Made by a program: the position numbers and the translations under genes. Below, piece after piece: positions 1 to 8,846 of a DNA stretch of 64,000 nucleotides. Within the stretch, counting starts at the first letter, position 1. Every line of letters begins with the position of its first letter. The notes below the pieces were generated by a model. That model worked only from the letters and a program-made list of their open reading frames with translations. It was not told the DNA's origin and did no database searches. The stretch comes from Schaalia radingae (GTDB lineage: Bacteria > Actinomycetota > Actinomycetes > Actinomycetales > Actinomycetaceae), in NCBI RefSeq assembly GCF_900106055.1, contig NZ_LT629792.1, forward strand, positions 868,001-932,000, read 5' to 3'.

Positions 1-292
1 TCGCTCCGAAGTGGGCAAGGCATTGGGCATTCGATTGACCCCGACGCTCGAATTCATCCTCGACGCGCTTCCAGAGACGGCCGCCTCCATTGAAGATGCA
101 TTGGGCAAGGCTCGTGCGCGTGATGAGGAGATCGCGCGCGGTGCTCAAGGTGCCAGCTATGCCGGCGAGGCAGACCCCTACCGTCATCCCGAAGAAGACG
201 ACGAGGAATACGCCGACGAGGGAGGCGCTGACGACACATACGTCGATCAATCAGACATCGACGAGGCCGACGCCGACACCGACGAAATCTAG
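1..292 (+). CDS. rbfA: Ribosome-binding factor A, C-terminal part (partial)
   Basis: This is the 3' end of a gene that begins upstream of the window; the reading frame is open from base 2. RbfA is a KH-fold factor that binds the 30S subunit and helps mature the 16S rRNA 5' end. The visible start (RSEVGKALGIRLTPTLEFILD) resembles the last strand of the RbfA KH domain, where the family has R-x-P-x-L-x-F. It is followed by a helix and then a long acidic tail rich in Asp, Glu and Tyr, common in actinobacterial RbfA. truB follows after 14 bases, the usual rbfA-truB order of the nusA-infB operon. The identification rests on a short conserved stretch plus context. Confidence 0.85.
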   Translation, partial: RSEVGKALGIRLTPTLEFILDALPETAASIEDALGKARARDEEIARGAQGASYAGEADPYRHPEEDDEEYADEGGADDTYVDQSDIDEADADTDEI

Positions 293-306
293 GCCCGCCC
301 AGATCC

Positions 307-1254
307 ATGACACCTACCGATTCGAAGCAGAAGCCACAGCCACCCTCGGGAATTCTGATCGTTGACAAGCCCCAAGGGATGACCAGTCATGACGTGGTGA
401 GCCGTGTGCGACGACTGGCGCACACCCGTAAAGTCGGGCACGCCGGCACGCTCGACCCGATGGCGACCGGTGTGTTGGTGATCGGTATCGGCAAAGCGAC
501 GCGGCTGCTCACCTACCTGAGCGCCAGTACGAAGACCTATGACGCCACCATGCGTCTGGGAATCGGGACAACCAGCGAGGACGCAGATGGGCAGGTCACG
601 GAGTGCCCAGGAGCCAGCGATGTGACAGCCGATCAGGTGGCCGACGCTGCCCGTGTGGTGCGTGAACGTGGGTGGCAGGTGCCCTCTGCCGTCTCTGCCA
701 TCAAGATCGGTGGGAAGCGTGCGCACGCTCTGGTGCGCGAAGGAGAAGACGTCCACATCCCTCCGCGCGAGGTTCATATCAGCGCGATTGACCTGACTGG
801 GCCGCTCCGCCCGACCGCAGCGGAGGCAGGCGTGCCGGTGGTGGACTGTGATATTCACGTTGAATGTTCGGCCGGCACCTACGTGCGAGCCATTGCCCGC
901 GACATTGCCGAACAGCTCGGCACAGCTGCACACCTGACTGCTTTGCGCCGGCTGCAGGCCGGGGCATTCACCCTGCACGATGCTGCGCCACTGGATCGGC
1001 TTGAAGCGCTGTGCGCTGAAGGAGCCGACGTGCCGATCATTCCCATTGGTGAGGCCGTCAGCAGACTCTTTGACACCCTTGAGATTTCTCAGGAGGAGGC
1101 CGCGCGCTTTGCTCACGGGAATCCGCCTGAACGCAGCGGCGCGCAGCTGGCTGATATGAATGTGGACCAGCCGATCGGCGTGTATTGTGAAGGCCGGTGT
1201 TTAGGCCTGGTGAAGGTACAAAACGGTGCTCTGCGCACGATAAGGGTGTGGTAA
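307..1254 (+). CDS. truB: tRNA pseudouridine(55) synthase TruB
   Basis: The enzyme isomerises U55 in the T-loop of tRNAs to pseudouridine in the cytoplasm. The 315-residue protein has the TruB catalytic block GHAGTLDPMATGVL with the catalytic Asp at residue 50, preceded by the family's opening motif G-I-L-I-V-D-K-P. A later segment, SAGTYVRAIARDIAEQLG, is the conserved substrate-binding region. The C-terminal third fits the small actinobacterial TruB C-terminal domain. The length is normal. The start ATG at 307 has only a weak ribosome binding site and follows rbfA by 14 bases, so translation is probably coupled within the operon. Confidence 0.97.
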   Translation: MTPTDSKQKPQPPSGILIVDKPQGMTSHDVVSRVRRLAHTRKVGHAGTLDPMATGVLVIGIGKATRLLTYLSASTKTYDATMRLGIGTTSEDADGQVTECPGASDVTADQVADAARVVRERGWQVPSAVSAIKIGGKRAHALVREGEDVHIPPREVHISAIDLTGPLRPTAAEAGVPVVDCDIHVECSAGTYVRAIARDIAEQLGTAAHLTALRRLQAGAFTLHDAAPLDRLEALCAEGADVPIIPIGEAVSRLFDTLEISQEEAARFAHGNPPERSGAQLADMNVDQPIGVYCEGRCLGLVKVQNGALRTIRVW

Positions 1255-1257
1255 GAC

Positions 1258-2247
1258 ATGCAGGTGTGGACGTCAATTGACCAAGTGCCACGAGATTTCG
1301 CCTCCGTGGTGACCATCGGCAACTTCGATGGTATGCACCGCGGTCATCGGCGTGTGATCTCCGCCTGCGTGGACCGTGCGCGCAAACGTGGGGTGGCGGC
1401 AGTGGCCTGCACCTTTGACCCGCACCCCCGGCAAGTCCACCAGCCCGACTCGCATATGCAGCTGATCAGCCCACTGGAAGATCGCCTGAGCGCGATGGAT
1501 GCTGCCGGCCTCGATCACACGCTTGTCATCCACTATGACCGCTCCTTCTATTCGCTGACGGCGCGCGAGTTCGTCCAGCTCACGCTCGTTGAGGTACTGG
1601 GTGCTGTGGAAGTTGTGGTTGGTGAGGATTTCCGCTTCGGCAAAGACAACGCCGGCACGGTCGAAACCCTGCGTGAACTGGGCAGAGAATACGGCTTTGA
1701 TGTGGTGATGGTCGCTGACATCATCAGCCCGCAAGGTCGGCGCTGGTCGTCGTCCTGGGTTCGTGAACTACTTGACGAGGGTGACGTTGCTCAGGCGGCA
1801 TATGTTTTGGGCCGACAGCACCGAGTGCGTGGCGTTGTTCAGCACGGATTCAAACGCGGACGCAAACTCGGTTTTCCGACTGCCAATCTGTCCGAGGGGA
1901 TCGACGGTGTGGTGCCTGCGGACGGTGTGTATGCCGGATGGGTCGTGCGCTCGGTGCCGAATACGACGGCGCGTGAGTTCTATCCGGCAGCGATTTCAGT
2001 GGGCACCAACCCGCAGTTCGGTGGAGATAAGCGCACCGTTGAAGCGCACGTGCTGGGGCGCGCCGACCTGAACCTGTATGGCGAGCGCATCGCGGTGCAC
2101 TTCGTGGAACGCATCCGTGCGATGCAGGCGTTCGACTCGGTCGATGCTCTGACGGCTCAGATGGATGATGATCTGCGGCAAACAGCATTGGTGCTGGGGA
2201 TCGGCGTGTCAGGACGTGTGGATCCTGATGCTGTGACGGCCAACTGA
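1258..2247 (+). CDS. ribF: Bifunctional riboflavin kinase / FAD synthetase
   Basis: RibF phosphorylates riboflavin to FMN and adenylylates FMN to FAD. The N-terminal nucleotidyltransferase domain (about residues 1-180) shows GNFDGMHRGH at 21-30, CTFDPHP at 51-57 and GEDFRFG at 122-128. The C-terminal flavokinase domain carries GRKLGFPTANL at 201-211, followed by the expected D-G-V-Y-A-G strand and SVGTNPQFGG loop. The length of 329 residues is typical. The ATG lies three bases after the truB stop, so the two genes are almost certainly co-transcribed, as is common in actinobacteria. It is the last plus-strand gene before a minus-strand block. Confidence 0.97.
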   Translation: MQVWTSIDQVPRDFASVVTIGNFDGMHRGHRRVISACVDRARKRGVAAVACTFDPHPRQVHQPDSHMQLISPLEDRLSAMDAAGLDHTLVIHYDRSFYSLTAREFVQLTLVEVLGAVEVVVGEDFRFGKDNAGTVETLRELGREYGFDVVMVADIISPQGRRWSSSWVRELLDEGDVAQAAYVLGRQHRVRGVVQHGFKRGRKLGFPTANLSEGIDGVVPADGVYAGWVVRSVPNTTAREFYPAAISVGTNPQFGGDKRTVEAHVLGRADLNLYGERIAVHFVERIRAMQAFDSVDALTAQMDDDLRQTALVLGIGVSGRVDPDAVTAN

Positions 2248-2251
2248 CTGA

Positions 2252-2267
2252 GAGCAGACATCTGCTC
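2252..2267. terminator. Short hairpin between convergent ribF and MFS gene
   Basis: GAGCAGA and TCTGCTC form a 7-bp inverted repeat with a 2-base centre (6 bp with a 4-base loop). It sits just after the ribF stop and shortly beyond the stop of the minus-strand transporter gene, where a bidirectional terminator would be expected. There is no T-tract on either side, so terminator function is only a guess from position. Confidence 0.35.
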
Positions 2268-2284
2268 GGCACCAGGCAAGCTGC

Positions 2285-3583
2285 TCACGCCACGTTCTTC
2301 ACCCGATACATCACGAGTGCGCCGGTCAGTGCGAGCACTCCGGACAGGATATACAGGCCCGCATAGCCGCCCAGGAATGACAAGGCTCCCGCTGCCACGA
2401 CCGGTGCCAGCGCATTTGGCGTGACAACCGCGATATTCATGATTCCGACATCGCGTCCGCGTTGCGCGGGGATTGGCAGTACCTCGTTGATCAGCGCCTG
2501 ATCGACCGCCATGTACACGCCCCACGAAATGCCGAGTACCAGCGCGGCAATAATGACCACCCAGAACGCGTGCGCCCACGCCATGATCAAGCAGGCGGCC
2601 GCAACCCCAACGGATGATCCGGCCACGAAAATCAGGCGCCGATGCATCTTGTCAGAAATCGACCCGGCCACCACGGCGCACACCACCACGGCCAGCGCAT
2701 AGATTCCGGTCAGGATCAGCACGCCCGTATCTGGATCGTCCAGCTTGATGCGATCTCTCAGGTAGTAGAACAGGTAGAACAGAGCCGTCACGTTCCCCAG
2801 GGTCACAGCCATGCGCGCAATGAACACCCAGATAAAGTCTGCATATGGACGGTCGGCATTCGCCTGAGCGCCGACGGGTTTCTTCACATCCTCATCACTG
2901 TCATCGGTCGCGGCAGGTGTGGTCGGTGAGATCGCGAAGACGCCCTCGCCAGTGGGGACCTCGCGGTAGAAAACCAGGAATTGTACGACCAGGACCACCA
3001 CGACTGCAGCGGAAATCCAGTAGGCCGGTGCGACATCGAAGACCGTGCCGATTGCCGTGCCGAGGACCAGGGCGAGTGTGTACGTCAGACCCATGACGCC
3101 CGAAACCGTGCCGTACTGGTTGGTCGGAACACGGTCGGGTGCCATCGCCTGGCTCGCTCCCACGGCGCTTGCGATCATGATCTGGAACAGCGTCCACGCG
3201 ATCAGCAAACTGACGAACGAGGATGCCCCGCCCATCCACACCAGCAAGGCAGCTGATGTTACCGCGCCAATCAGCACCCACGGGGATCGACGCCCAAAAC
3301 GCGAACGCGTCCAGTCGGTGGCAAATCCCCACAATGCGGTGGCGATAATGGAGGCCGCACCGCCGACCGCCATGATCAGCGCAAGGTACTGCTCTTTGCC
3401 GTTGTCTCCGAAGAAGTCAAGGACCTGCTTGGCGATGAGGAGCTGGCTGGGGCCCGCCCACGCCAGGTTGATGCCCAGGTAAGCCAATCCGTAGCGACCG
3501 ATCCAGCCTTTGGTGACGGGTGGTCGCGCATGAGGATCAACGAAGTGATCGTGGTGGTGGGTCTGGTCAGATGCGGTGCTCAT
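2285..3583 (-). CDS. MFS transporter, probable glycoside/sugar permease
   Basis: A 432-residue major facilitator superfamily membrane protein with about 12 hydrophobic segments. The cytoplasmic loop after the second segment carries the MFS signature region (DWTRSRFGRRSPWVLIG), with R-x-G-R-R. The start is set by GGGAGGA seven bases before an ATG that overlaps the stop of the upstream GH1 gene (ATGA). The open frame continues further upstream but that part lies inside the glycosidase gene. Coupling to a family 1 glycosidase suggests that it imports a beta-glucoside or a related disaccharide. The substrate cannot be read from the sequence. Confidence 0.85.
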   Translation of the reverse strand: MSTASDQTHHHDHFVDPHARPPVTKGWIGRYGLAYLGINLAWAGPSQLLIAKQVLDFFGDNGKEQYLALIMAVGGAASIIATALWGFATDWTRSRFGRRSPWVLIGAVTSAALLVWMGGASSFVSLLIAWTLFQIMIASAVGASQAMAPDRVPTNQYGTVSGVMGLTYTLALVLGTAIGTVFDVAPAYWISAAVVVVLVVQFLVFYREVPTGEGVFAISPTTPAATDDSDEDVKKPVGAQANADRPYADFIWVFIARMAVTLGNVTALFYLFYYLRDRIKLDDPDTGVLILTGIYALAVVVCAVVAGSISDKMHRRLIFVAGSSVGVAAACLIMAWAHAFWVVIIAALVLGISWGVYMAVDQALINEVLPIPAQRGRDVGIMNIAVVTPNALAPVVAAGALSFLGGYAGLYILSGVLALTGALVMYRVKNVA

Positions 3584-4884
3584 TGCGGATCCTCCCGGTA
3601 ACGCTGGCCGGCAACGTAGGTGTCGTAAAGATCCGGTGTCAGTGCGCCTTCGCGAATGATGTCGCGGTACATGAGGGCGGAGGGTTTGCACGTGCGCTGA
3701 CCGGTGGCAGGATCCACACTGACCAGGCCGAAGCGCGCTGTCATTCCCTCGCTCCACTCCCAGTTGTCGGTAAAGCACCAGTGGTAGTAGCGCTCGACGG
3801 GCAGGCCGCTGTGCGCCAGTGCATTCAGGTGATCCCAGATGAAGCGGCAGCGGAATGATTCGTCGGCGTTTGCATCGCCGTTGTCGCACGTACCGTTTTC
3901 AGTGATCCATACGGGTGCGTTGTAGCGCTCAGCCAGTTCGCGTGTCACCTCCACGATGCCGTCAGAGTAGACCTCCCAGCCCAGGTCGTTGACAGGGGCA
4001 CCGGGTATGGTGCCATCTTCGAGCTTGTCGATCGCGCTGCGCGAATAGTAGTTGATGCCCAGGAAGTCGTAGTAGCGCCCCGGTTTCACTCCGCCACTTG
4101 TGCCGAGAGCGACCGGAAACTCACCGACCAGCATTGCCTGTGCGATGGCGTCCTGGAACGCGTAGCGGGCAACGCGGGTGAGTACCCTGTGCGACGGGTT
4201 CGAGGCGACGCGCGGCACAAAAACACGCATGTGGTGCGCGAAACCGACCTTCGCTTCTGGTTGCAGCCGGTGGATCAGCATGTAGGCGCGGCAGTGAGCC
4301 TGAGCGAGGTGGCGCAGGCAGGCGCGCACGCTGCGCCACGATACATCTGCCGGGGGACCTTCCTGGAACAGGTGCGCCTGCGTGACATAGACATTGGGTT
4401 CGTTGATCGTCACCCAGTCGGTGACGAGGTCGCGAAATTCGCGTACTACCCGGTAGACGAAACGCATGAAGCAGTTGATGTTCTCGTGGCGGGTGAATTC
4501 ACCTCGCTGGGCAAACCAGCACGGATTAGAGAAGTGGTGCAGCGTCACGAGGGGTCGAATCCCTGCTTCGACGAGTGCTTCGAGCTCGTGTCGGTAATGG
4601 GCAATGGCGTCAGTGTCGAAGACACCTTCTTCGGGTTCGATGCGCGCCCACTCCAGGGACATTCGGTAGTCGCGAATGCCAAGGTTGCGCATCAGTTCGA
4701 TGTCCTCGCGCCAATGCTGCCAGTGGTCGACCGCAGTAGCGGGGTCGGAGTTGTCGCGGATAGTGCCGGGCTTTTGAGCCCAGTCATGCCAGTCGTTGTG
4801 GGTGTCGCCGCCTTCGATCTGAAGGGAGGACGTGGCGACGCCCAGATGCAGTCTGGTCGGTAAGGTCACGTCGTCGGGATCCAT
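3580..4884 (-). CDS. Glycoside hydrolase family 1 (beta-glucosidase-like)
   Basis: The protein should hydrolyse beta-linked glycosides by a retaining mechanism. Both GH1 catalytic glutamates are visible: the acid/base Glu162 in T-I-N-E-P-N and the nucleophile Glu329 in W-I-T-E-N-G. Other family marks are GVATSSLQIEG near the N-terminus and LVTLHHFSNPCWF at about 112-124. The length of 434 residues is normal and no signal peptide is present, so it is cytosolic and acts on imported sugar. It is translationally coupled to the MFS gene that follows. No Shine-Dalgarno sequence precedes the ATG; a TAGCAT hexamer ends six bases before it, which fits a leaderless transcript. Confidence 0.93.
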   Translation of the reverse strand: MDPDDVTLPTRLHLGVATSSLQIEGGDTHNDWHDWAQKPGTIRDNSDPATAVDHWQHWREDIELMRNLGIRDYRMSLEWARIEPEEGVFDTDAIAHYRHELEALVEAGIRPLVTLHHFSNPCWFAQRGEFTRHENINCFMRFVYRVVREFRDLVTDWVTINEPNVYVTQAHLFQEGPPADVSWRSVRACLRHLAQAHCRAYMLIHRLQPEAKVGFAHHMRVFVPRVASNPSHRVLTRVARYAFQDAIAQAMLVGEFPVALGTSGGVKPGRYYDFLGINYYSRSAIDKLEDGTIPGAPVNDLGWEVYSDGIVEVTRELAERYNAPVWITENGTCDNGDANADESFRCRFIWDHLNALAHSGLPVERYYHWCFTDNWEWSEGMTARFGLVSVDPATGQRTCKPSALMYRDIIREGALTPDLYDTYVAGQRYREDPQ

Positions 4885-4890
4885 ACCGTG

Positions 4891-4896
4891 ATGCTA
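4891..4896 (-). promoter_or_regulatory. Probable -10 element of the GH1-MFS operon (leaderless)
   Basis: On the minus strand TAGCAT ends six bases before the ATG of the glycosidase gene, and no purine-rich ribosome binding site lies between them. This places the transcription start at or next to the A of the start codon. A clear -35 hexamer is not seen. Confidence 0.5.
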
Positions 4897-4954
4897 GCAG
4901 GGCGACAGCACGTATGTGAGTGGTCGCTCACAGCAGCATGGGATGTGAGCCTCG

Positions 4955-5527
4955 TCAGGCCTGTTCGCTGACCGGCTGTGCGAGTCCCTCTATCACCTCG
5001 GCACCGGGCAGGGCCGCCAGCAACTCGCCGGGCACCGCCAACTTGGAGCGACGCAGACCTGACCCGATGACACACATGTCGACTATCACGCGTGGATCAA
5101 GCAGCAGGCGCCACTGTGGCGGCACGCCCACAGGTGTGATGCCGCCATATTCCATGCCGGAGGCTTCCACTGCTTTGTCCTGCGGCCAAAACGAGCACTT
5201 GCGCACGTCCAGTGTCTTCTTGATGACATGGTTGACGTCGGCTCGCGTCGTTGCGCGCACGACAGCGGCAGCCACGCGTTCATCACCGTTGCGCTTGCCA
5301 GCAATGAGGACGCAGTTACACGACAAAGCCAGATTCATCTGGTAGTGCTCAGTCATCGCCTCGGTATCGGCGTAGTCTGGATCAATGTCGGCTACAAGGG
5401 CCTGCGCAGCCAGCTCCGGCTCGCGCTTGGCCAGTTCCTGAAGTGCCTTCGCGGTAGGATCCGCGAGAAGATCGAGATGCTCGAGGGCAGGGAGCCATGT
5501 CGCTGTTCCATCCAATTCAATACTCAT
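4955..5527 (-). CDS. YbaK/EbsC family aminoacyl-tRNA deacylase-like protein
   Basis: This family includes editing domains that hydrolyse mischarged aminoacyl-tRNAs (YbaK on Cys-tRNAPro, ProX on Ala-tRNAPro). The 190-residue protein has the typical fold marks: a central NCVLIAGKR strand at 71-79, the conserved Lys-rich helix around ADVNHVIKKTL, and the loop GMEYGGITPVG at 124-134, which corresponds to the family's G-x-x-x-G-G-V-x-P-x-G substrate loop. It stands alone, 70 bases upstream of the glycosidase gene and divergent from rpsO. The tRNA substrate cannot be assigned. Confidence 0.85.
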   Translation of the reverse strand: MSIELDGTATWLPALEHLDLLADPTAKALQELAKREPELAAQALVADIDPDYADTEAMTEHYQMNLALSCNCVLIAGKRNGDERVAAAVVRATTRADVNHVIKKTLDVRKCSFWPQDKAVEASGMEYGGITPVGVPPQWRLLLDPRVIVDMCVIGSGLRRSKLAVPGELLAALPGAEVIEGLAQPVSEQA

Positions 5528-5690
5528 ATGGTTATTTCAGCCTGCCTGATCAACAGGCGCCACCTGAATTTCTTATGATGAGACATTAAAGCTGAACGTG
5601 CGCCATCTCACCGCGCTCGCAGCGTGATTTTCGCCCTGATCAGGCTGAAGTGAGGGCGGAGCGTGTTAGCCTGTATTCGCCGTTAGATCG

Positions 5691-5735
5691 GCCGCGGGAT
5701 GGATTGCACGAAGACAAGCTTCGATGCTCCGCGCA
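5691..5735 (+). promoter_or_regulatory. Structured rpsO leader, possible S15 autoregulatory element
   Basis: The 5' leader of rpsO can fold into a stem: GCACGAAG at 5706-5713 pairs with CTTCG-a-TGC at 5719-5727 around a 5-base loop, and flanking GCGGGA and TCCGC can close an outer helix. In several bacterial phyla ribosomal protein S15 represses its own mRNA through leader structures of different architecture. A regulatory role here is inference from position and pairing only. Confidence 0.35.
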
Positions 5736-5757
5736 GCGAGACATTTGAGGAGAACAC

Positions 5758-6027
5758 GTGCCGCTGAGTAAAGATGTTAAAGACCAGATCATTGCTGAGT
5801 ACGCAACTCATGAGGGCGACACAGGCTCTCCCGAGGTGCAGATTGCTCTGCTGAGCCAGCGAATCAAGGATCTGACGGAGCACTTCAAGTCGCACCCGCA
5901 CGATCACCACTCACGTCGTGGATTGATGCTGCTGGTTGGTCGTCGCCGCAGGCTCCTCGGATACCTGTCGGACATCGATATTGAACGCTACCGTTCACTG
6001 ATCGACCGCCTTGGCTTGCGTCGCTGA
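5758..6027 (+). CDS. rpsO: 30S ribosomal protein S15
   Basis: S15 binds the 16S rRNA central domain early in 30S assembly. The 89-residue protein is a clear family member, with [15 protein letters not shown] at about 22-36, [20 protein letters not shown] at about 45-64 and the ending Y-R-S-L-I-x-R-L-G-L-R-R. The start is GTG, fixed by GAGGAGA six bases upstream. pnp follows on the same strand after a hairpin, the conserved rpsO-pnp arrangement. The leader upstream is structured and may mediate feedback by S15. Confidence 0.98.
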   Translation: MPLSKDVKDQIIAEYATHEGDTGSPEVQIALLSQRIKDLTEHFKSHPHDHHSRRGLMLLVGRRRRLLGYLSDIDIERYRSLIDRLGLRR

Positions 6028-6035
6028 GTAAAGCT

Positions 6036-6063
6036 CGGCCCGGCTCCACCTGGAACCGGGCCG
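6036..6063 (+). terminator. Hairpin between rpsO and pnp
   Basis: CGGCCCGG pairs perfectly with CCGGGCCG, extended inside by TCC/GGA after one mismatch, and is followed by CTTTTGC. This looks like an intrinsic terminator with a short T-run. It may be only partly efficient, because rpsO and pnp are commonly co-transcribed and the intergenic hairpin is then an RNase processing site. Confidence 0.6.
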
Positions 6064-6156
6064 CTTTTGCTATCCCGACTCGACAATGCGCGCCTTGAAC
6101 GAGCGGTTTTCGACAGTGGCTTACGGAACGCATGAACAGAAAATGCCGGTCCGTGG

Positions 6157-6180
6157 GCTTCGATCGAAGGCCGACGTCGG
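6157..6180 (+). promoter_or_regulatory. Paired palindromes in the pnp leader
   Basis: Two adjacent perfect palindromes, CTTCGATCGAAG (6158-6169) and CCGACGTCGG (6171-6180), lie 37 bases before the pnp start. As RNA the first can form a small hairpin closed by GG/CC. In other bacteria PNPase controls its own mRNA through a leader stem-loop; whether this is equivalent cannot be decided here. Confidence 0.3.
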
Positions 6181-6216
6181 GCGCATGACCAGAACAAGAA
6201 ATGGAGTATTACGCCC

Positions 6217-8637
6217 ATGATGGAAGGCGAAGAAATCACCGCTGCCGAAGCCATTATCGACAATGGCAAATTCGGTAAGCGCACCGTCCGTTTTGAAACC
6301 GGACTGCTTGCGCAACAAGCTGCCGGCTCAACGCTGGCATACCTCGACGACGAAACAGTCGTCCTGTCCACCACGACCGCAGGGAAAAATCCCAAAGATC
6401 AGTTCGACTTCTTCCCGTTGACCGTCGACGTGGAAGAGCGTTCCTACGCTGCTGGCCGCATCCCCGGATCATTCTTCCGTCGCGAAGGCCGCGCCGGAAC
6501 TGAAGCCATTCTGGCTGCACGTCTCATCGACCGCCCGCTGCGCCCCGGATTTGTCAAGGGCCTGCGCAACGAAGTCCAGATCATTGAGACCGTTCTTGCG
6601 GTTCACCCCGATGACGCATACGACGTCCTCGCCATTAACGCGGCGTCGATGTCCACCCAGATCGCGGGCCTGCCCTTCACTGGCCCGATCGGTGGTACGC
6701 GCCTGGCTCTGATCGATGACCAGTGGGTCGCATTCCCGCGTTGGTCCGAGCTGCAGCGCTCCGTGTTCAACATCGTGGTCGCCGGCCGCATCGTCACCAA
6801 CGAGGACGGCACGGATGACGTGGCCATCATGATGGTGGAAGCCGGCGGCGGCGAGAACGAATGGGAACTCATTCAAAACGGTGCCACCGCGCCGACTGAA
6901 GATGTCGTTGCCGACGGCCTGGAAGCCGCTAAGCCATTCATTCGCGCGCTGTGCGAAGCACAGATGAAGGTGGCGGAGAAGGCCTCCAAGGAAACAGGCG
7001 AATTTGAGCTCTTCCTTGATTACACCGACGAAGAGTACGACGCCCTCGAAAAGCAGGTGGGTGACAAGCTGGCCGAGGCCCTCAAGACTGAAGGCAAGCT
7101 TGCCCGCGACGAGGCCGTTGACGCTGTGCGCGACGAGGCTCTGGCAGCACTTGAGGAACAGTTCCCTGAAGGCGAGAAGGACCTCAAGGCTGCATTCCGC
7201 GCCTTGGAGAAGAAGACGATTCGTGAGCGCACACTGCGTGAAGGCATCCGCATGGATGGCCGTAATCCGCGCGAGATCCGCTCCCTGTTCGCTGAGGTCG
7301 GTCTGCTGCCTCGCGTCCACGGTTCAGCACTCTTCCAGCGCGGCGAAACCCAGATCCTGGGTGTGACCACGCTGGCCATGCTGCGCATGGAGCAGCAGCT
7401 CGACAACCTGAGCCCGATTACCTCCAAGCGCTACATGCACCAGTACAACTTCCCGCCATTCTCCACCGGTGACACCGGCCGCGTCGGATCCCCGAAGCGC
7501 CGCGAAATCGGTCACGGTGACCTAGCTGAACGCGCACTCAAGCCGGTTCTGCCCACGCGCGAAGAATTCCCCTACGCCATCCGTCAGGTCTCCGAGGCAT
7601 TGGGCTCGAACGGCTCCACCTCAATGGGATCGGTGTGTGCCTCAACGTTGTCACTGCTGCAGGCTGGCGTGCCGCTGCGCGCACCCGTCGCCGGTATCGC
7701 AATGGGCCTGATGACCGGCGAAATTGACGGTGAGCAGAAGGCCGTGACCCTGACCGACATCCTCGGCGCAGAAGACGGCTTCGGCGACATGGACTTCAAG
7801 GTCGCGGGCACCAGCGAATTCATCACCGCTCTGCAGCTGGACACCAAGCTGGACGGCATTGATTCACAGCTCCTGCGTTCCGCGCTCGCACAGGCTCGCG
7901 ATGCCCGCCTGGCGATCCTCAAGCTGATCCACGACGCGATCGACGGCCCCGATGAGATGTCCGCCAACGCGCCTCGCATCATCACCGTCCAGGTTCCGGT
8001 CGACAAGATCGGTGAGGTCATTGGACCCAAGGGCAAGATGATCAACCAGATTCAGGACGAGACAGGCGCTGAAGTTGTCATCGAAGATGACGGCACAGTG
8101 TTCATCTCTTCTTCCGATGGTGCTTCTGCAGAAGCGGCACGCACCATGGTCAACCAGATCGCAAACCCGCAGATGCCTGAGGTGGGTGAGCGCTTCGTCG
8201 GCACCGTCGTCAAGACGACATCCTTCGGCGCATTCGTCTCCCTGACGCCAGGCAAGGACGGTTTGCTGCACATTTCGCAGGTTCGTCGCCTGGTCGGTGG
8301 CAAGCGCATCGAATCTGTCGATGATGTGCTGCAGGTGGGCCAGCAGATCGAGGTTGAGATCGCTGAAATCGGTGACCGTGGCAAGCTTTCTCTGCATGCC
8401 GTCGTTGACGGAGAGGCCGCTGAATTCGAGCCGGAACCGCGTAAGGACAAGTCCGGACAGTCCGACAAGGACCAGGATGATCGTTCAGAGCGCTCCGGAC
8501 GCGGTCGCGGACGCGGCCGTGGAGAGCGTCGCCAGCGCACCCGCACCCGTCGTCATCACAACGACGAGGGCGGCTCTCACGACGCAGACTCGAAGGATCA
8601 GTCAGATTCCACTGACTCCTCCGACGATGCTGAGTAA
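6217..8637 (+). CDS. pnp: Polynucleotide phosphorylase (PNPase)
   Basis: PNPase degrades RNA 3'-to-5' using phosphate and can also add tails, as a trimeric ring. The 806-residue protein shows two RNase PH-like domains with an alpha-helical linker. The second carries [19 protein letters not shown] at about 514-532, whose acidic residues are catalytic in the family. A KH domain ([17 protein letters not shown], about 597-613) and an S1 domain starting near 657 follow. The tail is unusual: a run of R-G repeats at about 761-770, then an Arg/His stretch and an acidic Ser/Asp-rich end. The ATG at 6217 is chosen because GGAG lies 10 bases upstream; a second ATG follows at once. A strong terminator ends the unit. 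Confidence 0.97.
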   Translation: MMEGEEITAAEAIIDNGKFGKRTVRFETGLLAQQAAGSTLAYLDDETVVLSTTTAGKNPKDQFDFFPLTVDVEERSYAAGRIPGSFFRREGRAGTEAILAARLIDRPLRPGFVKGLRNEVQIIETVLAVHPDDAYDVLAINAASMSTQIAGLPFTGPIGGTRLALIDDQWVAFPRWSELQRSVFNIVVAGRIVTNEDGTDDVAIMMVEAGGGENEWELIQNGATAPTEDVVADGLEAAKPFIRALCEAQMKVAEKASKETGEFELFLDYTDEEYDALEKQVGDKLAEALKTEGKLARDEAVDAVRDEALAALEEQFPEGEKDLKAAFRALEKKTIRERTLREGIRMDGRNPREIRSLFAEVGLLPRVHGSALFQRGETQILGVTTLAMLRMEQQLDNLSPITSKRYMHQYNFPPFSTGDTGRVGSPKRREIGHGDLAERALKPVLPTREEFPYAIRQVSEALGSNGSTSMGSVCASTLSLLQAGVPLRAPVAGIAMGLMTGEIDGEQKAVTLTDILGAEDGFGDMDFKVAGTSEFITALQLDTKLDGIDSQLLRSALAQARDARLAILKLIHDAIDGPDEMSANAPRIITVQVPVDKIGEVIGPKGKMINQIQDETGAEVVIEDDGTVFISSSDGASAEAARTMVNQIANPQMPEVGERFVGTVVKTTSFGAFVSLTPGKDGLLHISQVRRLVGGKRIESVDDVLQVGQQIEVEIAEIGDRGKLSLHAVVDGEAAEFEPEPRKDKSGQSDKDQDDRSERSGRGRGRGRGERRQRTRTRRHHNDEGGSHDADSKDQSDSTDSSDDAE

Positions 8638-8683
8638 GTGAGAACGCTGAATAAGTCTGAACGCTGAGTGATGCTGACTCGGC

Positions 8684-8717
8684 AAGGCGCGGCACCCGAC
8701 TGAGGGTGCCGCGCCTT
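8684..8717 (+). terminator. Strong intrinsic terminator after pnp
   Basis: A perfect 14-bp stem (AAGGCGCGGCACCC with GGGTGCCGCGCCTT) and a 6-base loop lie about 46 bases after the pnp stop, followed by CTTCG. The T-run is short, which is usual for actinobacterial terminators. Confidence 0.85.
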
Positions 8718-8846
8718 CTTCGTGGGCTGGCCGAAGGCCTGCCTCGAACAACGCCGGTATGGTCACAGGCAGGTGCGCCGCGGCTTAATGGCATAAGCTA
8801 AGTCTGACGCGTGCAACACAGCTGCGAACCAACGAAAGGACAGCTC

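Noticed and set aside
5535-5650. Inverted copies of TTCAGCCTG and CAGGCTGAA flanking the YbaK-rpsO gap
   Set aside because: The arms are about 90 bases apart with mismatches and no matching promoter geometry; not enough to call an operator.
6469-7320. 283-codon minus-strand open frame inside pnp
   Set aside because: It is antisense to a conserved enzyme domain and has no family features or ribosome binding site.
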